Source: Peptostreptococcus russellii
Lineage (GTDB): Bacteria; Bacillota; Clostridia; Peptostreptococcales; Peptostreptococcaceae
DNA length: 64,000 bases
NCBI RefSeq assembly: GCF_003012055.1
Contig: NZ_JYGE01000003.1
Span: 372,001-436,000 of the forward strand
Direction of reading: 5' to 3'
Shown: piece after piece, positions 52,379 to 62,652 of the stretch
Numbering within the stretch: position 1 is the stretch's first letter
How the letters are laid out: every line of letters starts with the position of its first letter
Translations under genes and position numbers: made by a program
The notes under the pieces: model-generated
The model's input: only the letters and a program-made list of their open reading frames with translations
Databases searched by the model: none
What the model was told of the DNA's origin: nothing

Positions 52379-53083
52379 ATGAAGAAATTAGAACAATTAT
52401 ACGAAGGTAAGGCAAAAAAAGTTTTCAAAACAGATGTAGAGGATTATTTAATAGTTTCATATAAAGATGATGCTACTGCTTTTAATGGATTGAAAAAAGG
52501 AACAATATCAGGTAAGGGAGAAATTAATAACTTAATGTCTAATCAATTATTCCAATATTTAGAAAAAAATGGAATATCTACTCATTTTGTAGAAACAATA
52601 GATGAGAGAGACACAGTAGTTAAATCAGTTGATATAGTACCTCTTGAAGTAATTGTAAGAAATGTTGCAGCTGGTAGCTTTTCTAAGCGCTTAGGTGTTG
52701 AAGAAGGTTTGGAATTTGAACAGCCAACAGTAGAGTTTTCATATAAGAATGATGATTTAGGAGATCCACTAATTAATGATTCATTTGCAATCGCACTTAA
52801 GCTTGCTAGTCAAGATGAAATAGATAAGATAAAAGAAATGGCTCTTAAGATAAATGATTTACTTAAAGCATATTTTATAGAAAAAAATATAAAGTTAATA
52901 GATTTTAAGTTGGAATTTGGAAGATTCCATGGAGATATAATATTAGCTGATGAAATATCACCAGACACATGCCGTCTTTGGGATAAAGATACTAATCAAA
53001 AACTGGATAAGGACAGATTCAGAAGAGATATGGGCGATGTAGAAGGCGCATACTCAGAAGTAAGAAATCGTCTTGGATTCTAG
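52379..53083 (+). CDS. purC: SAICAR synthetase
   Basis: Purine step 8 (phosphoribosylaminoimidazole-succinocarboxamide synthase). The 234-residue protein begins [16 protein letters not shown] and has the ATP-grasp-like motifs [38 protein letters not shown] and [12 protein letters not shown]. It begins with ATG after AGGGAG. purF begins 9 bases after its stop. Confidence 0.97.
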   Translation: MKKLEQLYEGKAKKVFKTDVEDYLIVSYKDDATAFNGLKKGTISGKGEINNLMSNQLFQYLEKNGISTHFVETIDERDTVVKSVDIVPLEVIVRNVAAGSFSKRLGVEEGLEFEQPTVEFSYKNDDLGDPLINDSFAIALKLASQDEIDKIKEMALKINDLLKAYFIEKNIKLIDFKLEFGRFHGDIILADEISPDTCRLWDKDTNQKLDKDRFRRDMGDVEGAYSEVRNRLGF

Positions 53084-53092
53084 GAGCAGAAT

Positions 53093-54526
53093 ATGAGAGA
53101 AGATATTATGACAGGTTTGGGTGAAGAGTGCGGCGTATTTGGTGCATATGATTTTGACGGCGAAAATGTTGCATCATATATCTATTACGGCTTGTTTGCT
53201 CTTCAGCACAGAGGACAGGAAAGTGCAGGTATATCTGTAACAAATACCTCTGAAAATTGTAAAAATGTTATGTTTCACAAAGATCAAGGCTTAGTAGATG
53301 AAGTATTTACTAAAAAGACTCTAAATTCCTTAAAAGGAAATCTTGGAGTAGGACATGTAAGGTACTCTACGGCAGGTGGTGGCGGTATTGAGTGTGCCCA
53401 ACCATTTGTTATTCATTATATAAAGGGTATACTTTCTATGGCTCATAATGGAAACTTAACAAATGGTGTTGAGTTAAAGCAAGAATTAGCTACTACAGGT
53501 GCTATATTTCAGACAACGACTGATTCAGAGGTCATTGCCTATTTGATAGCAAGAGAGAGATTACATACACTATGTATAGAAGATGCGGTTAAAAGTGCAA
53601 CTCAAAAGTTAGAAGGGGCATTTTCTCTAGTAGTATCTAGTCCTGCCAAATTAATCGGTGCAAGAGATAGATTTGGTTTTAGACCTTTGTGTATAGGTAG
53701 AAAAGATAATACTTATTTCTTAAGCTCAGAAACTGCAGCTCTGGATACTATAGGAGCTGAGTTTGTTAGAGATGTAGAGCCTGGAGAAATAGTAACTATT
53801 ACTGATGGAGTTATAAAATCAGAAAAATTTGCTGATTCAAAAAAGACAGCTAGATGTGTATTTGAATATATTTATTTTGCAAGAACAGACAGCTATATAG
53901 ATGGGCAAAGTGTTTATTCATCTAGAGTAACTGCTGGAAAGCTGCTTGCAGATAAATTTCCAGTGGATGCAGATTTAGTAGTTGGAGTGCCAGAGTCGGG
54001 CTTAGCTGCGGCAGTGGGATACTCACAAGGATCTAAAATACCTTATGGTATGGCTTTTTATAAAAATAGTTACGTAGGAAGAACATTTATAAAGCCAAGT
54101 CAGAATGAAAGAACTTCTGGTGTACAGGTTAAATTAAATGTTATCAGAGAAGTAGTTAAAGGAAAAAGGATAGTAATGGTAGATGATTCTATTGTTAGAG
54201 GAACTACTATTAGAAATATAGTAAAGATGTTAAAGGATGCTGGAGCTTTGGAAGTACATGTTAGAGTAAGCTCACCACCTTTCAGACACCCTTGTTATTA
54301 TGGGACAGACGTACCTAGTAGAGAAAACCTCGTAGCAGTTAATCATACTGTTGAAGAGATCAGAGAGAGTATAGGTGCAGATTCACTAGGATACCTTGAA
54401 ATTGATGATTTAGATAAGCTATGTCCAGGATTAGAGTTTTGTGATGCTTGCTTCACAGGTAACTTTGTGGGCGGAGTAGCATCTGAAGAAGAAGGAAATG
54501 GATGCTGTCTTACAAAACTAGTTTAA
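53093..54526 (+). CDS. purF: Amidophosphoribosyltransferase
   Basis: First committed step of purine synthesis: PRPP and glutamine to phosphoribosylamine. The 477-residue protein has a 12-residue propeptide before the catalytic Cys13 (ECGVFGAYDF), the glutaminase motifs (HNGNLTNG), the PRPP loop VDDSIVRGTT (about 363), and the cysteines of a 4Fe-4S cluster (ARCVFEY; HPCYY; EFCDACFTG). It belongs to the Bacillus-type processed iron-sulfur class. The start AGGAG overlaps the purC stop. No other pur gene is nearby. Confidence 0.96.
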   Translation: MREDIMTGLGEECGVFGAYDFDGENVASYIYYGLFALQHRGQESAGISVTNTSENCKNVMFHKDQGLVDEVFTKKTLNSLKGNLGVGHVRYSTAGGGGIECAQPFVIHYIKGILSMAHNGNLTNGVELKQELATTGAIFQTTTDSEVIAYLIARERLHTLCIEDAVKSATQKLEGAFSLVVSSPAKLIGARDRFGFRPLCIGRKDNTYFLSSETAALDTIGAEFVRDVEPGEIVTITDGVIKSEKFADSKKTARCVFEYIYFARTDSYIDGQSVYSSRVTAGKLLADKFPVDADLVVGVPESGLAAAVGYSQGSKIPYGMAFYKNSYVGRTFIKPSQNERTSGVQVKLNVIREVVKGKRIVMVDDSIVRGTTIRNIVKMLKDAGALEVHVRVSSPPFRHPCYYGTDVPSRENLVAVNHTVEEIRESIGADSLGYLEIDDLDKLCPGLEFCDACFTGNFVGGVASEEEGNGCCLTKLV

Positions 54527-54584
54527 ATTGTTATAGCTTTTAAAGAAAATATTGTCAAAAAAAGAATAAGTAAATATTGGAATA

Positions 54585-54620
54585 AAAAGGACGGTCAATA
54601 TAAATGATCGTCTTTTCTTT
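54585..54620 (+). terminator. Terminator after purF
   Basis: GACGGTCA and TGATCGTC with A/T arms (AAAAG and TTTT), then CTTTTT. Confidence 0.75.
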
Positions 54621-54820
54621 TTAAGCTTAATTTTAATGCTTATATGCTAGTAAAAAATGGCTAAATTACTTTTATATTGAAAAGTAAAATATTTAATAAT
54701 TGAGATATAGAAAAAGACTATTCAAGCAATCTTATTTATTTATAAAAAAAATACTTTTTTTAAACAAAAAATCTTAAATAAAGGTATAATATGTAGTGAT
54801 TAAAATATTTTTAGGAGAGT

Positions 54821-55990
54821 ATGATGAAAAAAATAGTATTAGCTGGTGGTGGACATGGGCATATCAATATCTTGAAAGAATTGGCAAAAGATCCTTTAGT
54901 AGATTTTGAAGTATGCTTGATAACTGATTTTAATAAACAGTATTATTCAGGTATGTTACCTGCTTTTGTAGAAGGTATATATAAAGAAGAGGAAATATCT
55001 TTTGATGTAAAACAACTTTGTGAAAATGCGAATATAAGCTATATAAATGAGAAAATAATAAGAATTGATGCCGATAAAAAAATGGTTAGCACTATATCTA
55101 TGGAGGATTATATCCATATTAAGGAAAAGCCCTCAAGTTATAAGAAAAAGTGGTATTTAGAAAATGAGTCAAAAATTAATAACTATGAATTTGACTTTAT
55201 ATCTATGAACCTAGGCTCTTATTCAAAAAGATACTTTCAAATAGATTCAAGAAATTCCAGTTATGTAAAACCTATATGCGAAATAGTGGATTTTAAGAAT
55301 TTATTAGATTATAAAGAGAAATTTATTGATAAACTAAGTTTAAAAGAGATGATTATTATAGGAAGTGGTGCATCTGCCATAGAATTAGCAATTTCAATTA
55401 ATATTAGATATCCAAATATAAATATAAAGATGATCTCTTCAAGCAAGGAACTTGCAAGCAGATTTAATCGTAAAAGCAAAAGCAAGCTAAAGGAAATCTT
55501 AAAGTCAAAAGAGATATCACTACAACTAAATGAAGAGCTAATTGATGTAGATAGAGAAAATAAAAGAATAAAGACAAGTAAAGGGTATTATAGTTATGAT
55601 TATCTTATAATATCAAGTGGTGTAGAAGCTTGTGATATTGAATATAGAGCTTATGAGACAACTGAGGACAATTATATATTAGTGGATGATAATTTATGTG
55701 CAAATGAATTTTCTATATGTATGGGGGATATGATATCTTTAAAGTCCAATCCAAATATGCCAAAAGCAGGTGTTTTTGCCATTAGACAAGCTCCTATTTT
55801 ATATAAAAATTTAAAAAATATGATAAGTAATAAAGAAGCAAGTTATAAATATACAGTTCAGAAAAAATATTTACAAATTTTAAATTGTGGATCAAAAAAA
55901 GCAATTATTAACTATGGTAATATATCCGTGTATGGTCATTTAGCTTGGCTTTTAAAAAATAATATTGATAAAAAGTATATGAAAAGATAG
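54821..55990 (+). CDS. FAD-dependent pyridine nucleotide oxidoreductase, SelD-N-terminal-like
   Basis: This 389-residue flavoprotein starts with the dinucleotide fold GGGHGHINILKEL, then YYSGMLPAFVEG, a second fold IIGSGASAIELAISI, and a conserved SICMGDM segment near the C-terminus. The start and SGMLP motif match the oxidoreductase module that is fused to selenide water dikinase (SelD) in some bacteria; here there is no SelD domain. NADH dehydrogenase II-like enzymes are a related alternative. Its substrate is unknown. It follows AGGAG and is transcribed alone. Confidence 0.78.
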   Translation: MMKKIVLAGGGHGHINILKELAKDPLVDFEVCLITDFNKQYYSGMLPAFVEGIYKEEEISFDVKQLCENANISYINEKIIRIDADKKMVSTISMEDYIHIKEKPSSYKKKWYLENESKINNYEFDFISMNLGSYSKRYFQIDSRNSSYVKPICEIVDFKNLLDYKEKFIDKLSLKEMIIIGSGASAIELAISINIRYPNINIKMISSSKELASRFNRKSKSKLKEILKSKEISLQLNEELIDVDRENKRIKTSKGYYSYDYLIISSGVEACDIEYRAYETTEDNYILVDDNLCANEFSICMGDMISLKSNPNMPKAGVFAIRQAPILYKNLKNMISNKEASYKYTVQKKYLQILNCGSKKAIINYGNISVYGHLAWLLKNNIDKKYMKR

Positions 55991-56193
55991 ATTTTTTGTC
56001 AATATTAAAAATTCTTAAAGCTTGCTATATGGCTAGCTCTATATATGGAAAATAGGACTATTAAAAAGCATATGTATGGATATTAATCACTTTAAAGTTC
56101 CTCTTTTTCATAAAATTGACTATATCATTATAAATAGGTTATAATTAAGTTTAGTTTAATTTTAGACTAGGGATAGTAAAGTGAGGTAAGAAA

Positions 56194-58443
56194 ATGATTT
56201 TAATACTAGCAGAAAAGCCTTCTGTAGCTAAAACGATAGCATCTTTTTTAAATGCAAAAACTAGGAAAGATGGCTATTTTGAAGGGAATGGATATATAGT
56301 TACCTACGCTGTAGGGCACTTGATATCTCTTTGCGACATGAAGGATTATGATAAAGAAAAGTATTCTGGTTCTTGGAAGATGGAAAATTATCCATTTATT
56401 CCTACAGATAAATTTAGATTCAAAGTAGATAAAACGAAAAATAAGCAGTTTAAGATAATAAAAAGTTTATTATCTAGAGATGATGTAGAATATATAATAA
56501 ATGCAACTGATAATGATAGAGAAGGAGAGCTAATCTCCTTTTTAATCTTTATGAAAGCAAAAAATAAAAAACCTATAAAACGTATACTTGTAAATGAGTG
56601 GACTCCCGAGGATATAACTAGGGGAATGAACTCATTAAAAGATGATAATGAAATGAGAAATATGCAGGCAGCTGGCTATACACGATTATTAACAGATTGG
56701 TTAATAGGAATTAATTTTACATGTATAGCGACTTTAAAGTATGGCAATGGTAAAATGTTAAATATAGGTAGAGTAATACTGCCTACAGTGAAATTAATTT
56801 ATGATAGAGAAATGGAAATAAAAAATTTTATTCCAAAGATTTATTATGAAATTGAAGGTAAATTTAAAGCTGAGAACGGTGAATATATAGGAAAATATCA
56901 AAATAAAAAAGAAAGTAAGTTTGATAGCCTAGAAGAAGCAAGGGAAATTGTAGAAAATATCAAAAAAGATGACGCTTTTATAAAAAATAAAAAAATAAGC
57001 AATTCAAAGGAATATTCTCCAAAACTATTTTCTTTGACATCTTTGCAAGGTTATATTACATCCAAATATTCATCATTTACATCTGATAAAGTTTTGAGTG
57101 TTTGTCAAAGTTTGTATGAAGGAAAAGGAAAGGGTGGATTTATAACATACCCTAGAACAGACTCTATGTATCTTGAAGAAAGTCTTGCGTCCAAGGTTGA
57201 AAAAAGTTTAAATGTTATAAAAAGTGGACATAGATGTGAAGATAGTATAAAGTTTTCTAAAAGTAAAAGGGTATTTGATTCATCTAAAGTAGAAAGCCAT
57301 AGTGCTATAATTCCCACTTATATACTTCCATCAGGACTAAGTGGAGATGAAAAAATAGTTTATGAAGCTATTAGAGATAGATTTTTAAGTAACTTCATGC
57401 CTCCAGCAGAGTATGAAAACACTGAAATAACGACAGATGTTGATGGTCATGAGTTTATATCTAAAGGAAAAGTACTAATCAAAAAAGGATTTTTAGAGCT
57501 ATATAATAAGGAAAGTAAAACTAGCTTGCTTCCTTTAGTGACAAAGGGTGAGAAAGTTGATATTTTAAATATTTCTCCAGTAGAAAAAAGCACCACAGCA
57601 CCAAAGTCTTATACAGAAGATACCCTTTTGAAAGCAATGAAAAATTGTGGTAAAAATGTATCTGAAGATGATACTACAGTCTTATCAGGTTATTCAATAG
57701 GTACTTCAGCTACTAGAGCAGATGTATTAAAAAAAATACGTCAAGTGGGCTATGTCAAAAAAAATGGAAAAAGCTATGCTATTACAGAGTTAGGTAGTAA
57801 TTTGGTCGAGATATTTCCAGTAAAAAACCTTTTTGATGTAGACTTTACAGGTAAATTGGAAAAAAACCTGCTAGATATACAAAAAGGGGAATACAATAGA
57901 AAAGAATACCTAAATATGATATGTAAGTTTGTATATGAAAATGTAAATAAAATAAAAATAGGTCCAAATGCCAGTATAAATACAGATAAAATTGTTTATA
58001 ATCCTAAAACAAAAAAATTTGTAAAGGAAAGCAGTTTTGCTTTAGCCAAAAAAAATGCTAAAGGCTATAAAAAAAATACCAAGCAAGTAAATAAAGCTAA
58101 AGCACAGGAAAAAAGCACTAAAAAGAAAGCAAAAGATATAGATGAAGCTACTGGCCTAGAGATTATAGCCAAGTGCCCAGAGTGCGGAAAAAATATTCTA
58201 GAATCAAAAAAAGCATTTGCCTGTGAAAATTATAGAAGTTGTGGCTTTACAATATGGAAAAACGATCCACTTCTTTCTTCATTTAGTAAGAAGCCAAACA
58301 AAACATTTGTTAGGGGACTTTCAAATAAAAAAAAGGCTACTTTAAAGTCTTTGTTGGATTCAAAGGGCAATAAATTTGATTCGGAGTTCACATATATAAT
58401 AGATGAAAATAATAAGTTAAAATTACGCATTTTGACCGAATAA
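56194..58443 (+). CDS. topB: DNA topoisomerase III-like type IA topoisomerase
   Basis: A 749-residue type IA enzyme distinct from topA at 23.7 kb. It has the Toprim start ILAEKPSVAKTIASFL, the acidic NATDNDREGELI, the active Tyr in GFITYPRTDSMYL (about residue 317), and a C-terminal zinc-ribbon-like CPEC...CENYRSC. It is likely a decatenating/recombination enzyme. It is rich in Lys in a 60-residue linker before the zinc segment. The start follows GTGAGGT. Confidence 0.92.
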   Translation: MILILAEKPSVAKTIASFLNAKTRKDGYFEGNGYIVTYAVGHLISLCDMKDYDKEKYSGSWKMENYPFIPTDKFRFKVDKTKNKQFKIIKSLLSRDDVEYIINATDNDREGELISFLIFMKAKNKKPIKRILVNEWTPEDITRGMNSLKDDNEMRNMQAAGYTRLLTDWLIGINFTCIATLKYGNGKMLNIGRVILPTVKLIYDREMEIKNFIPKIYYEIEGKFKAENGEYIGKYQNKKESKFDSLEEAREIVENIKKDDAFIKNKKISNSKEYSPKLFSLTSLQGYITSKYSSFTSDKVLSVCQSLYEGKGKGGFITYPRTDSMYLEESLASKVEKSLNVIKSGHRCEDSIKFSKSKRVFDSSKVESHSAIIPTYILPSGLSGDEKIVYEAIRDRFLSNFMPPAEYENTEITTDVDGHEFISKGKVLIKKGFLELYNKESKTSLLPLVTKGEKVDILNISPVEKSTTAPKSYTEDTLLKAMKNCGKNVSEDDTTVLSGYSIGTSATRADVLKKIRQVGYVKKNGKSYAITELGSNLVEIFPVKNLFDVDFTGKLEKNLLDIQKGEYNRKEYLNMICKFVYENVNKIKIGPNASINTDKIVYNPKTKKFVKESSFALAKKNAKGYKKNTKQVNKAKAQEKSTKKKAKDIDEATGLEIIAKCPECGKNILESKKAFACENYRSCGFTIWKNDPLLSSFSKKPNKTFVRGLSNKKKATLKSLLDSKGNKFDSEFTYIIDENNKLKLRILTE

Positions 58444-58488
58444 TTTAATTATGATATAATTATTCTGAAAAAAATGTTAGGAGGAGAA

Positions 58489-59409
58489 ATGGGAGAAAAT
58501 AAATTAGCTGGAACAGGTTGTCAAGCACCTATACCAGATGAAGATAAAAAAACATTAAAAGAAATAGAAAAAAGTATAACTAAAAGATATAGAAAGAAGA
58601 TATGGTCAAAATTTATAAAGGCCATAAAAACATATAATCTTGTTCAAGAAGGAGATAAAGTTGCAGTAGCAATTTCAGGTGGAAAAGATAGTATTTTGAT
58701 GGCTAAAATGTTTCAAGAACTAAAAAGGCATTCTCCTGTTAATTTTGATGTAGTATATATAGCGATGGATCCAGGATATCATACAAGTATTAGAAAACTT
58801 TTAGAGGAGAACTGTGAGTATTTGGAGATACCGATAGTTACTTTTGAATCACAGATATTTGAAGTAGCAGATAGAATAGCAAGTGATTATCCTTGCTACA
58901 TGTGTGCTAAGATGAGAAGAGGAGCTTTGTATAATAAAGCTCAGGAACTAGGTTGTAATAAGCTAGCCTTGGGACATCATTATGATGATGTAATAGAGAC
59001 TACTATGTTAAATATACTTTGCTCAGGAAACTTCAAAACGATGCTTCCAAGATTAAAGTCAACTAACTTTGATGGTTTAGAGTTAATTAGACCACTATAT
59101 TATATAAGAGAAGAAGATATTATAAAATGGATTAAGTATACAGGTATATGGCCACTTAATTGTGCCTGTATGGTTGCCGCTAAAAAAACAGGAAATAAAA
59201 GATTTGAAATAAAAGATTTGATAAAAAATCTATCTAAAGACTTTGTTAATGTTGAAAAATCAATATTTAAAGCGGCTGAAAATGTGAATGTAGATTCTAT
59301 TTTAGGATGGCAAATAGATGATGAAAAGCATAGTTTTATGGAAAGATTTGATGATGATATAGAATTTGATGAAGCAGTTAAATTAAAAAATAAATCTAGA
59401 AAAAAATAA
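58489..59409 (+). CDS. TtcA-like tRNA thiolation enzyme (adenine nucleotide alpha hydrolase family)
   Basis: The ATG at 58489, 5 bases after AGGAGG, gives 306 residues. It has the PP-loop AVAISGGKDSILM (about residue 62) and the cysteines CYMC and CAC of an iron-sulfur-type thiolation enzyme. The sequence LGHHYDDVIETTMLN is characteristic of the TtcA family. Members thiolate tRNA cytidine-32, though the clostridial paralogues are not well studied. The N-terminal GTGCQAP is unusual. No sulfur donor is encoded next to it. Confidence 0.85.
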   Translation: MGENKLAGTGCQAPIPDEDKKTLKEIEKSITKRYRKKIWSKFIKAIKTYNLVQEGDKVAVAISGGKDSILMAKMFQELKRHSPVNFDVVYIAMDPGYHTSIRKLLEENCEYLEIPIVTFESQIFEVADRIASDYPCYMCAKMRRGALYNKAQELGCNKLALGHHYDDVIETTMLNILCSGNFKTMLPRLKSTNFDGLELIRPLYYIREEDIIKWIKYTGIWPLNCACMVAAKKTGNKRFEIKDLIKNLSKDFVNVEKSIFKAAENVNVDSILGWQIDDEKHSFMERFDDDIEFDEAVKLKNKSRKK

Positions 59410-59502
59410 AAGCTATAAAGACTGTGTAAAATCTATAAAAGATAAATCTTGAGAATATTTTGATTAAAGCTTTAATATTCTTTTAATATGGAGGTGTACT
59501 TT

Positions 59503-60024
59503 ATGATGAGTTTTTATAAAAATGAATATATAGTTGTTGATTTAGAGACTACCGGTTTAAGTCCAAATAACGGAGATGAAATAATAGAAATTGGCGTAAC
59601 AGAGATAAAAGATGATAAAATAAAGCTTAACTATTCAAGATTAATAAAACCAAGAGGATTTATTTCTTCTACTATAACAAATATAACGAACATAACAAAT
59701 GAAATGGTATCTGATGCTGCTTCTATAGAGGATGTTTTGCCTAAATTCAGAGAGTATATAGGTGAGAGAACTTTAATAGCACACAATGCCAAATTTGATA
59801 TTAAGTTTTTAAATCACTACTTAAATAAAATGAATTTAGATCCGATAACAGATTATATATGTACTATGGAGATGTTAAAGAAGAATAAAAATTATCACGG
59901 TAAAAATAAAAAACTTGCAACTGCTTGTGATTATTATGGTATAGTAAATGAACAAGCACATAGAGCTGATTCAGATACTTTAGCAACAGCAAAGCTATTC
60001 TTTGCTATTAGAAATGAAATATAA
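59503..60024 (+). CDS. DEDDh 3'-5' exonuclease, DnaQ/PolC type
   Basis: The ATG at 59503 (or 59506) follows GGAGGT, giving about 173 residues. Exonuclease motifs are VVDLETTGLSP (D and E), IAHNAKFDIKFLN, and HRADSDTLATAK (H and D). It is a free-standing proofreading-like exonuclease domain as often found in Clostridia; its role in replication or repair is unknown. Confidence 0.88.
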   Translation: MMSFYKNEYIVVDLETTGLSPNNGDEIIEIGVTEIKDDKIKLNYSRLIKPRGFISSTITNITNITNEMVSDAASIEDVLPKFREYIGERTLIAHNAKFDIKFLNHYLNKMNLDPITDYICTMEMLKKNKNYHGKNKKLATACDYYGIVNEQAHRADSDTLATAKLFFAIRNEI

Positions 60025-60106
60025 AATATATTAGAATGATTTCTTAATATAGGATATAATGATTTAAGGTGACAATTTATACAGAAAATAATTTACTGGA
60101 GGTAGT

Positions 60107-61408
60107 ATGTCAGATAATAAAGATAAAAATAAAATAAGACGAAGAGCTATTTCCTCGCTTGATTCTAGAACTCCCTCAGACGATTTGGGGTCTGAAAAAA
60201 GAAGAAGCAAATCAAATGAAAGTTCGAAAAAAAATAAATATCCTAAGAAATACAATATTGATGAAGGTTTAGACAGTAGAGAGATTGATAACTTTGATAT
60301 ACAAAATGATATAAAAATGTATAATCCAAGAAGATCTACTCAAGAATCACGAAAAAAGGTAATAAGAGAATCTTCTTACAAAAATAGTGATGATGATTTA
60401 AAGATGTATAAACCAAAGAGAAGTAGAAGTTCTCAAGAGGTTTACAATGAAAGGTCAGAAGAGTCAAGTCTAAATAAAAAAGGAAAAATAAGAATAAAGA
60501 AACAGGCCAGCAGTGGTTCATCTTCTAGGGAATCTTTGGAATATAGACCAAGAAATTCAAATAAGTTTGATAGGGAAAGCATAGAAAGAGCCAAGAAAAA
60601 CAACAACAATGTTGTACAATTTAAAGCAAACAATGAAAATAGAAAAAGATATGATGATTATGATGAAGATGATTTTGATTCGTATGAATACCCATCATTA
60701 TTTAGGAGAATAGTCAAAAAACTTTTAGTTGTATTTTTAGTCTTATTCTTGATAGGAGGTTCTGCAGGATTTTTATATGTTAGAAGTATAGTAAGTGATA
60801 TGCCAGTTTTAACAAAAAAGATGGTTTATCAAAGTTATATTAATGATGATCCAGTTCCTCTTTCGAAAATTCCTAAGACTTTACGTAATGCAGTAATTTC
60901 AATAGAAGACCAGAGATTTTACAAGCATGGTGGTATAGATACAAGGTCCTTAATTAGGTCTTTTGTAAATAACCTAACTAGCGACTCTACTCAAGGTGGA
61001 AGTACGATAGATATGCAACTATCTAAGAATCTTTTAACCAATAATGAAAGAACTATGAAGAGAAAGATTCAGGATATGTACAATGCGAAAATGTTAAATA
61101 AAATTATGACAAAAGATGAAATACTAGAAGCATATTTAAATAATATATACTTAGGTAAATCGGCATATGGAGTTCAAGATGGAGCTCAATTATATTTTGG
61201 AAAAGATGTTTCTAAACTGACATTTGGACAAAGCACTATGTTGGCAGGAATAACAAATAATCCAGGAGTTTATCAAAACTATGAACAAGCAAAGAAAAGA
61301 CAGGCTGTTGTTTTGTACAAAATGTATGAGCTTGGCTATATAAAGGAACACGTATACAAGGCACAGTTATATAGGGATACCCCTTTTAAATCAGAAATAG
61401 ATAGATAG
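60107..61408 (+). CDS. Monofunctional GT51 peptidoglycan glycosyltransferase with a long cytoplasmic N-terminus
   Basis: This 433-residue protein begins with about 195 residues of Ser/Arg/Lys/Glu-rich low-complexity sequence, presumably cytoplasmic and disordered. One membrane segment follows (about 206-226, LLVVFLVLFLIGG), then a GT51 domain with the catalytic Glu in ISIEDQRFYKHGGID (about residue 267), QGGSTIDMQLSKNL and the YLNNIYLGKSAYG motif. No transpeptidase domain follows, so it resembles a monofunctional MGT. The QGGSTI segment normally continues TQQ; here it is DMQ. It follows GGAGGT. Confidence 0.9.
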   Translation: MSDNKDKNKIRRRAISSLDSRTPSDDLGSEKRRSKSNESSKKNKYPKKYNIDEGLDSREIDNFDIQNDIKMYNPRRSTQESRKKVIRESSYKNSDDDLKMYKPKRSRSSQEVYNERSEESSLNKKGKIRIKKQASSGSSSRESLEYRPRNSNKFDRESIERAKKNNNNVVQFKANNENRKRYDDYDEDDFDSYEYPSLFRRIVKKLLVVFLVLFLIGGSAGFLYVRSIVSDMPVLTKKMVYQSYINDDPVPLSKIPKTLRNAVISIEDQRFYKHGGIDTRSLIRSFVNNLTSDSTQGGSTIDMQLSKNLLTNNERTMKRKIQDMYNAKMLNKIMTKDEILEAYLNNIYLGKSAYGVQDGAQLYFGKDVSKLTFGQSTMLAGITNNPGVYQNYEQAKKRQAVVLYKMYELGYIKEHVYKAQLYRDTPFKSEIDR

Positions 61409-61420
61409 AAAATATAGAAT

Positions 61421-61465
61421 AAATAAGTAAAAGTCTACTAAGTTTTAGTAGACTTTTACTTATTT
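61421..61465. terminator. Bidirectional terminator between the glycosyltransferase and PTS genes
   Basis: A perfect 21-bp stem (left arm begins AAATAAGTAAAAGTCTACT) around a GTT loop. Its T-rich ends suit both convergent genes. Confidence 0.9.
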
Positions 61466-61535
61466 AACAGATTTTTTACTTTAAACAAAAAATATATTAT
61501 AAATTATGGCAAATTATTAATTAAAAAATATTTAA

Positions 61536-62618
61536 TTAAAGTTCCAATTTATAATCACTATCCTTGATCAACCCTCTTTTTTTCATTATTTTAGCTACAA
61601 ATAGAGAAATAACAGCAGGGAGTATAAAGTGGAGTAAAATTATTTGAACAATCAAAACTGTATGATCCCTACTTACAGACATAGTCTGCCATGTCATCAA
61701 CTGACCAACCAATCCTGACGTTCCCATTCCACCACCGGCAGCATTGTTTTCCATTTTACATATAACAGTTGCAACAGGACCTAAAATCGCACTAGCAACT
61801 ATTGGAGGAATCCATATAATTGGTTTTCTCATAATATTTGATACCTGTAACATAGAAGTTCCGATTCCCTGAGCAAATAGACCGTTCCATCCATTTTCCT
61901 TAAAGCTTATAACAGCAAATCCAATCATTTGAGCACTACAACCTACAGTAGCTGCACCTGAAGCGATGCCAGCAAGTCCAAGAATTATAGAAAGTGCAGC
62001 TGAACTAATAGGTAGAGTAAGAACCATCCCCATTACTACCGAAACTATAATCCCCATTAAAAATGGTTGTAACTCTGTTGATACCTGAATAAAATTGCCT
62101 AAAGCCTGCATACCTTTAAATAGATATGGACCGATAAAGTAAGAGATTAGCGCCCCGACTATAATTGTTACAAATGGTGTAATCAAGATATCAATTTTTG
62201 TTTTGCCAGATACCAATCTTCCAACTTCTGCTGCAATAACTACAGCTATAAAGGCTCCTAAAGGATCTCCAGGACCAGATACTATTATTTGGCCTGTATC
62301 AGAAACAATGTTGCCACTAGCAAAAGCAGAACCAAAAGCTCCTATAAAACCTGTCACTCCCGATGCCAAAATTACAAGCTTTGGAGAATTAAGAGCATGA
62401 GCTACACCTATTCCAATTACCGGACCAGTAAGTGAAGTTGCTACACTTGCAGATGCTATTAAAAACATAGATATTGGACCTGATAAGCTTGTTCCTATTT
62501 GTTTAATAATGAGTCCTATAATAAGCGTACAAAATAGTCCCAAAGCCATACCATTTAATCCTACGATAAAGTATCTATGAAAAAATTTCCAAGCTAAATT
62601 ATTCTTTTTTTTAGACAT
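61536..62618 (-). CDS. PTS EIIC-like membrane permease (PTS_EIIC_2 type)
   Basis: This 360-residue very hydrophobic protein has about ten membrane segments and Gly-rich motifs such as GGGMGTSGLVGQ, with IGIGVAHALNSPKLV. It matches the putative PTS IIC family 2 rather than a classical sugar permease with attached EIIA/EIIB. No PTS partner genes are nearby, so the substrate and even phosphotransferase dependence are unknown. It starts after AGGAGG, with a TTGAAT/TATAAT promoter and a palindrome upstream. Confidence 0.82.
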   Translation of the reverse strand: MSKKKNNLAWKFFHRYFIVGLNGMALGLFCTLIIGLIIKQIGTSLSGPISMFLIASASVATSLTGPVIGIGVAHALNSPKLVILASGVTGFIGAFGSAFASGNIVSDTGQIIVSGPGDPLGAFIAVVIAAEVGRLVSGKTKIDILITPFVTIIVGALISYFIGPYLFKGMQALGNFIQVSTELQPFLMGIIVSVVMGMVLTLPISSAALSIILGLAGIASGAATVGCSAQMIGFAVISFKENGWNGLFAQGIGTSMLQVSNIMRKPIIWIPPIVASAILGPVATVICKMENNAAGGGMGTSGLVGQLMTWQTMSVSRDHTVLIVQIILLHFILPAVISLFVAKIMKKRGLIKDSDYKLEL

Positions 62619-62652
62619 AAAAGCCTCCTATTTATTTTTTTGAGTATACCTC

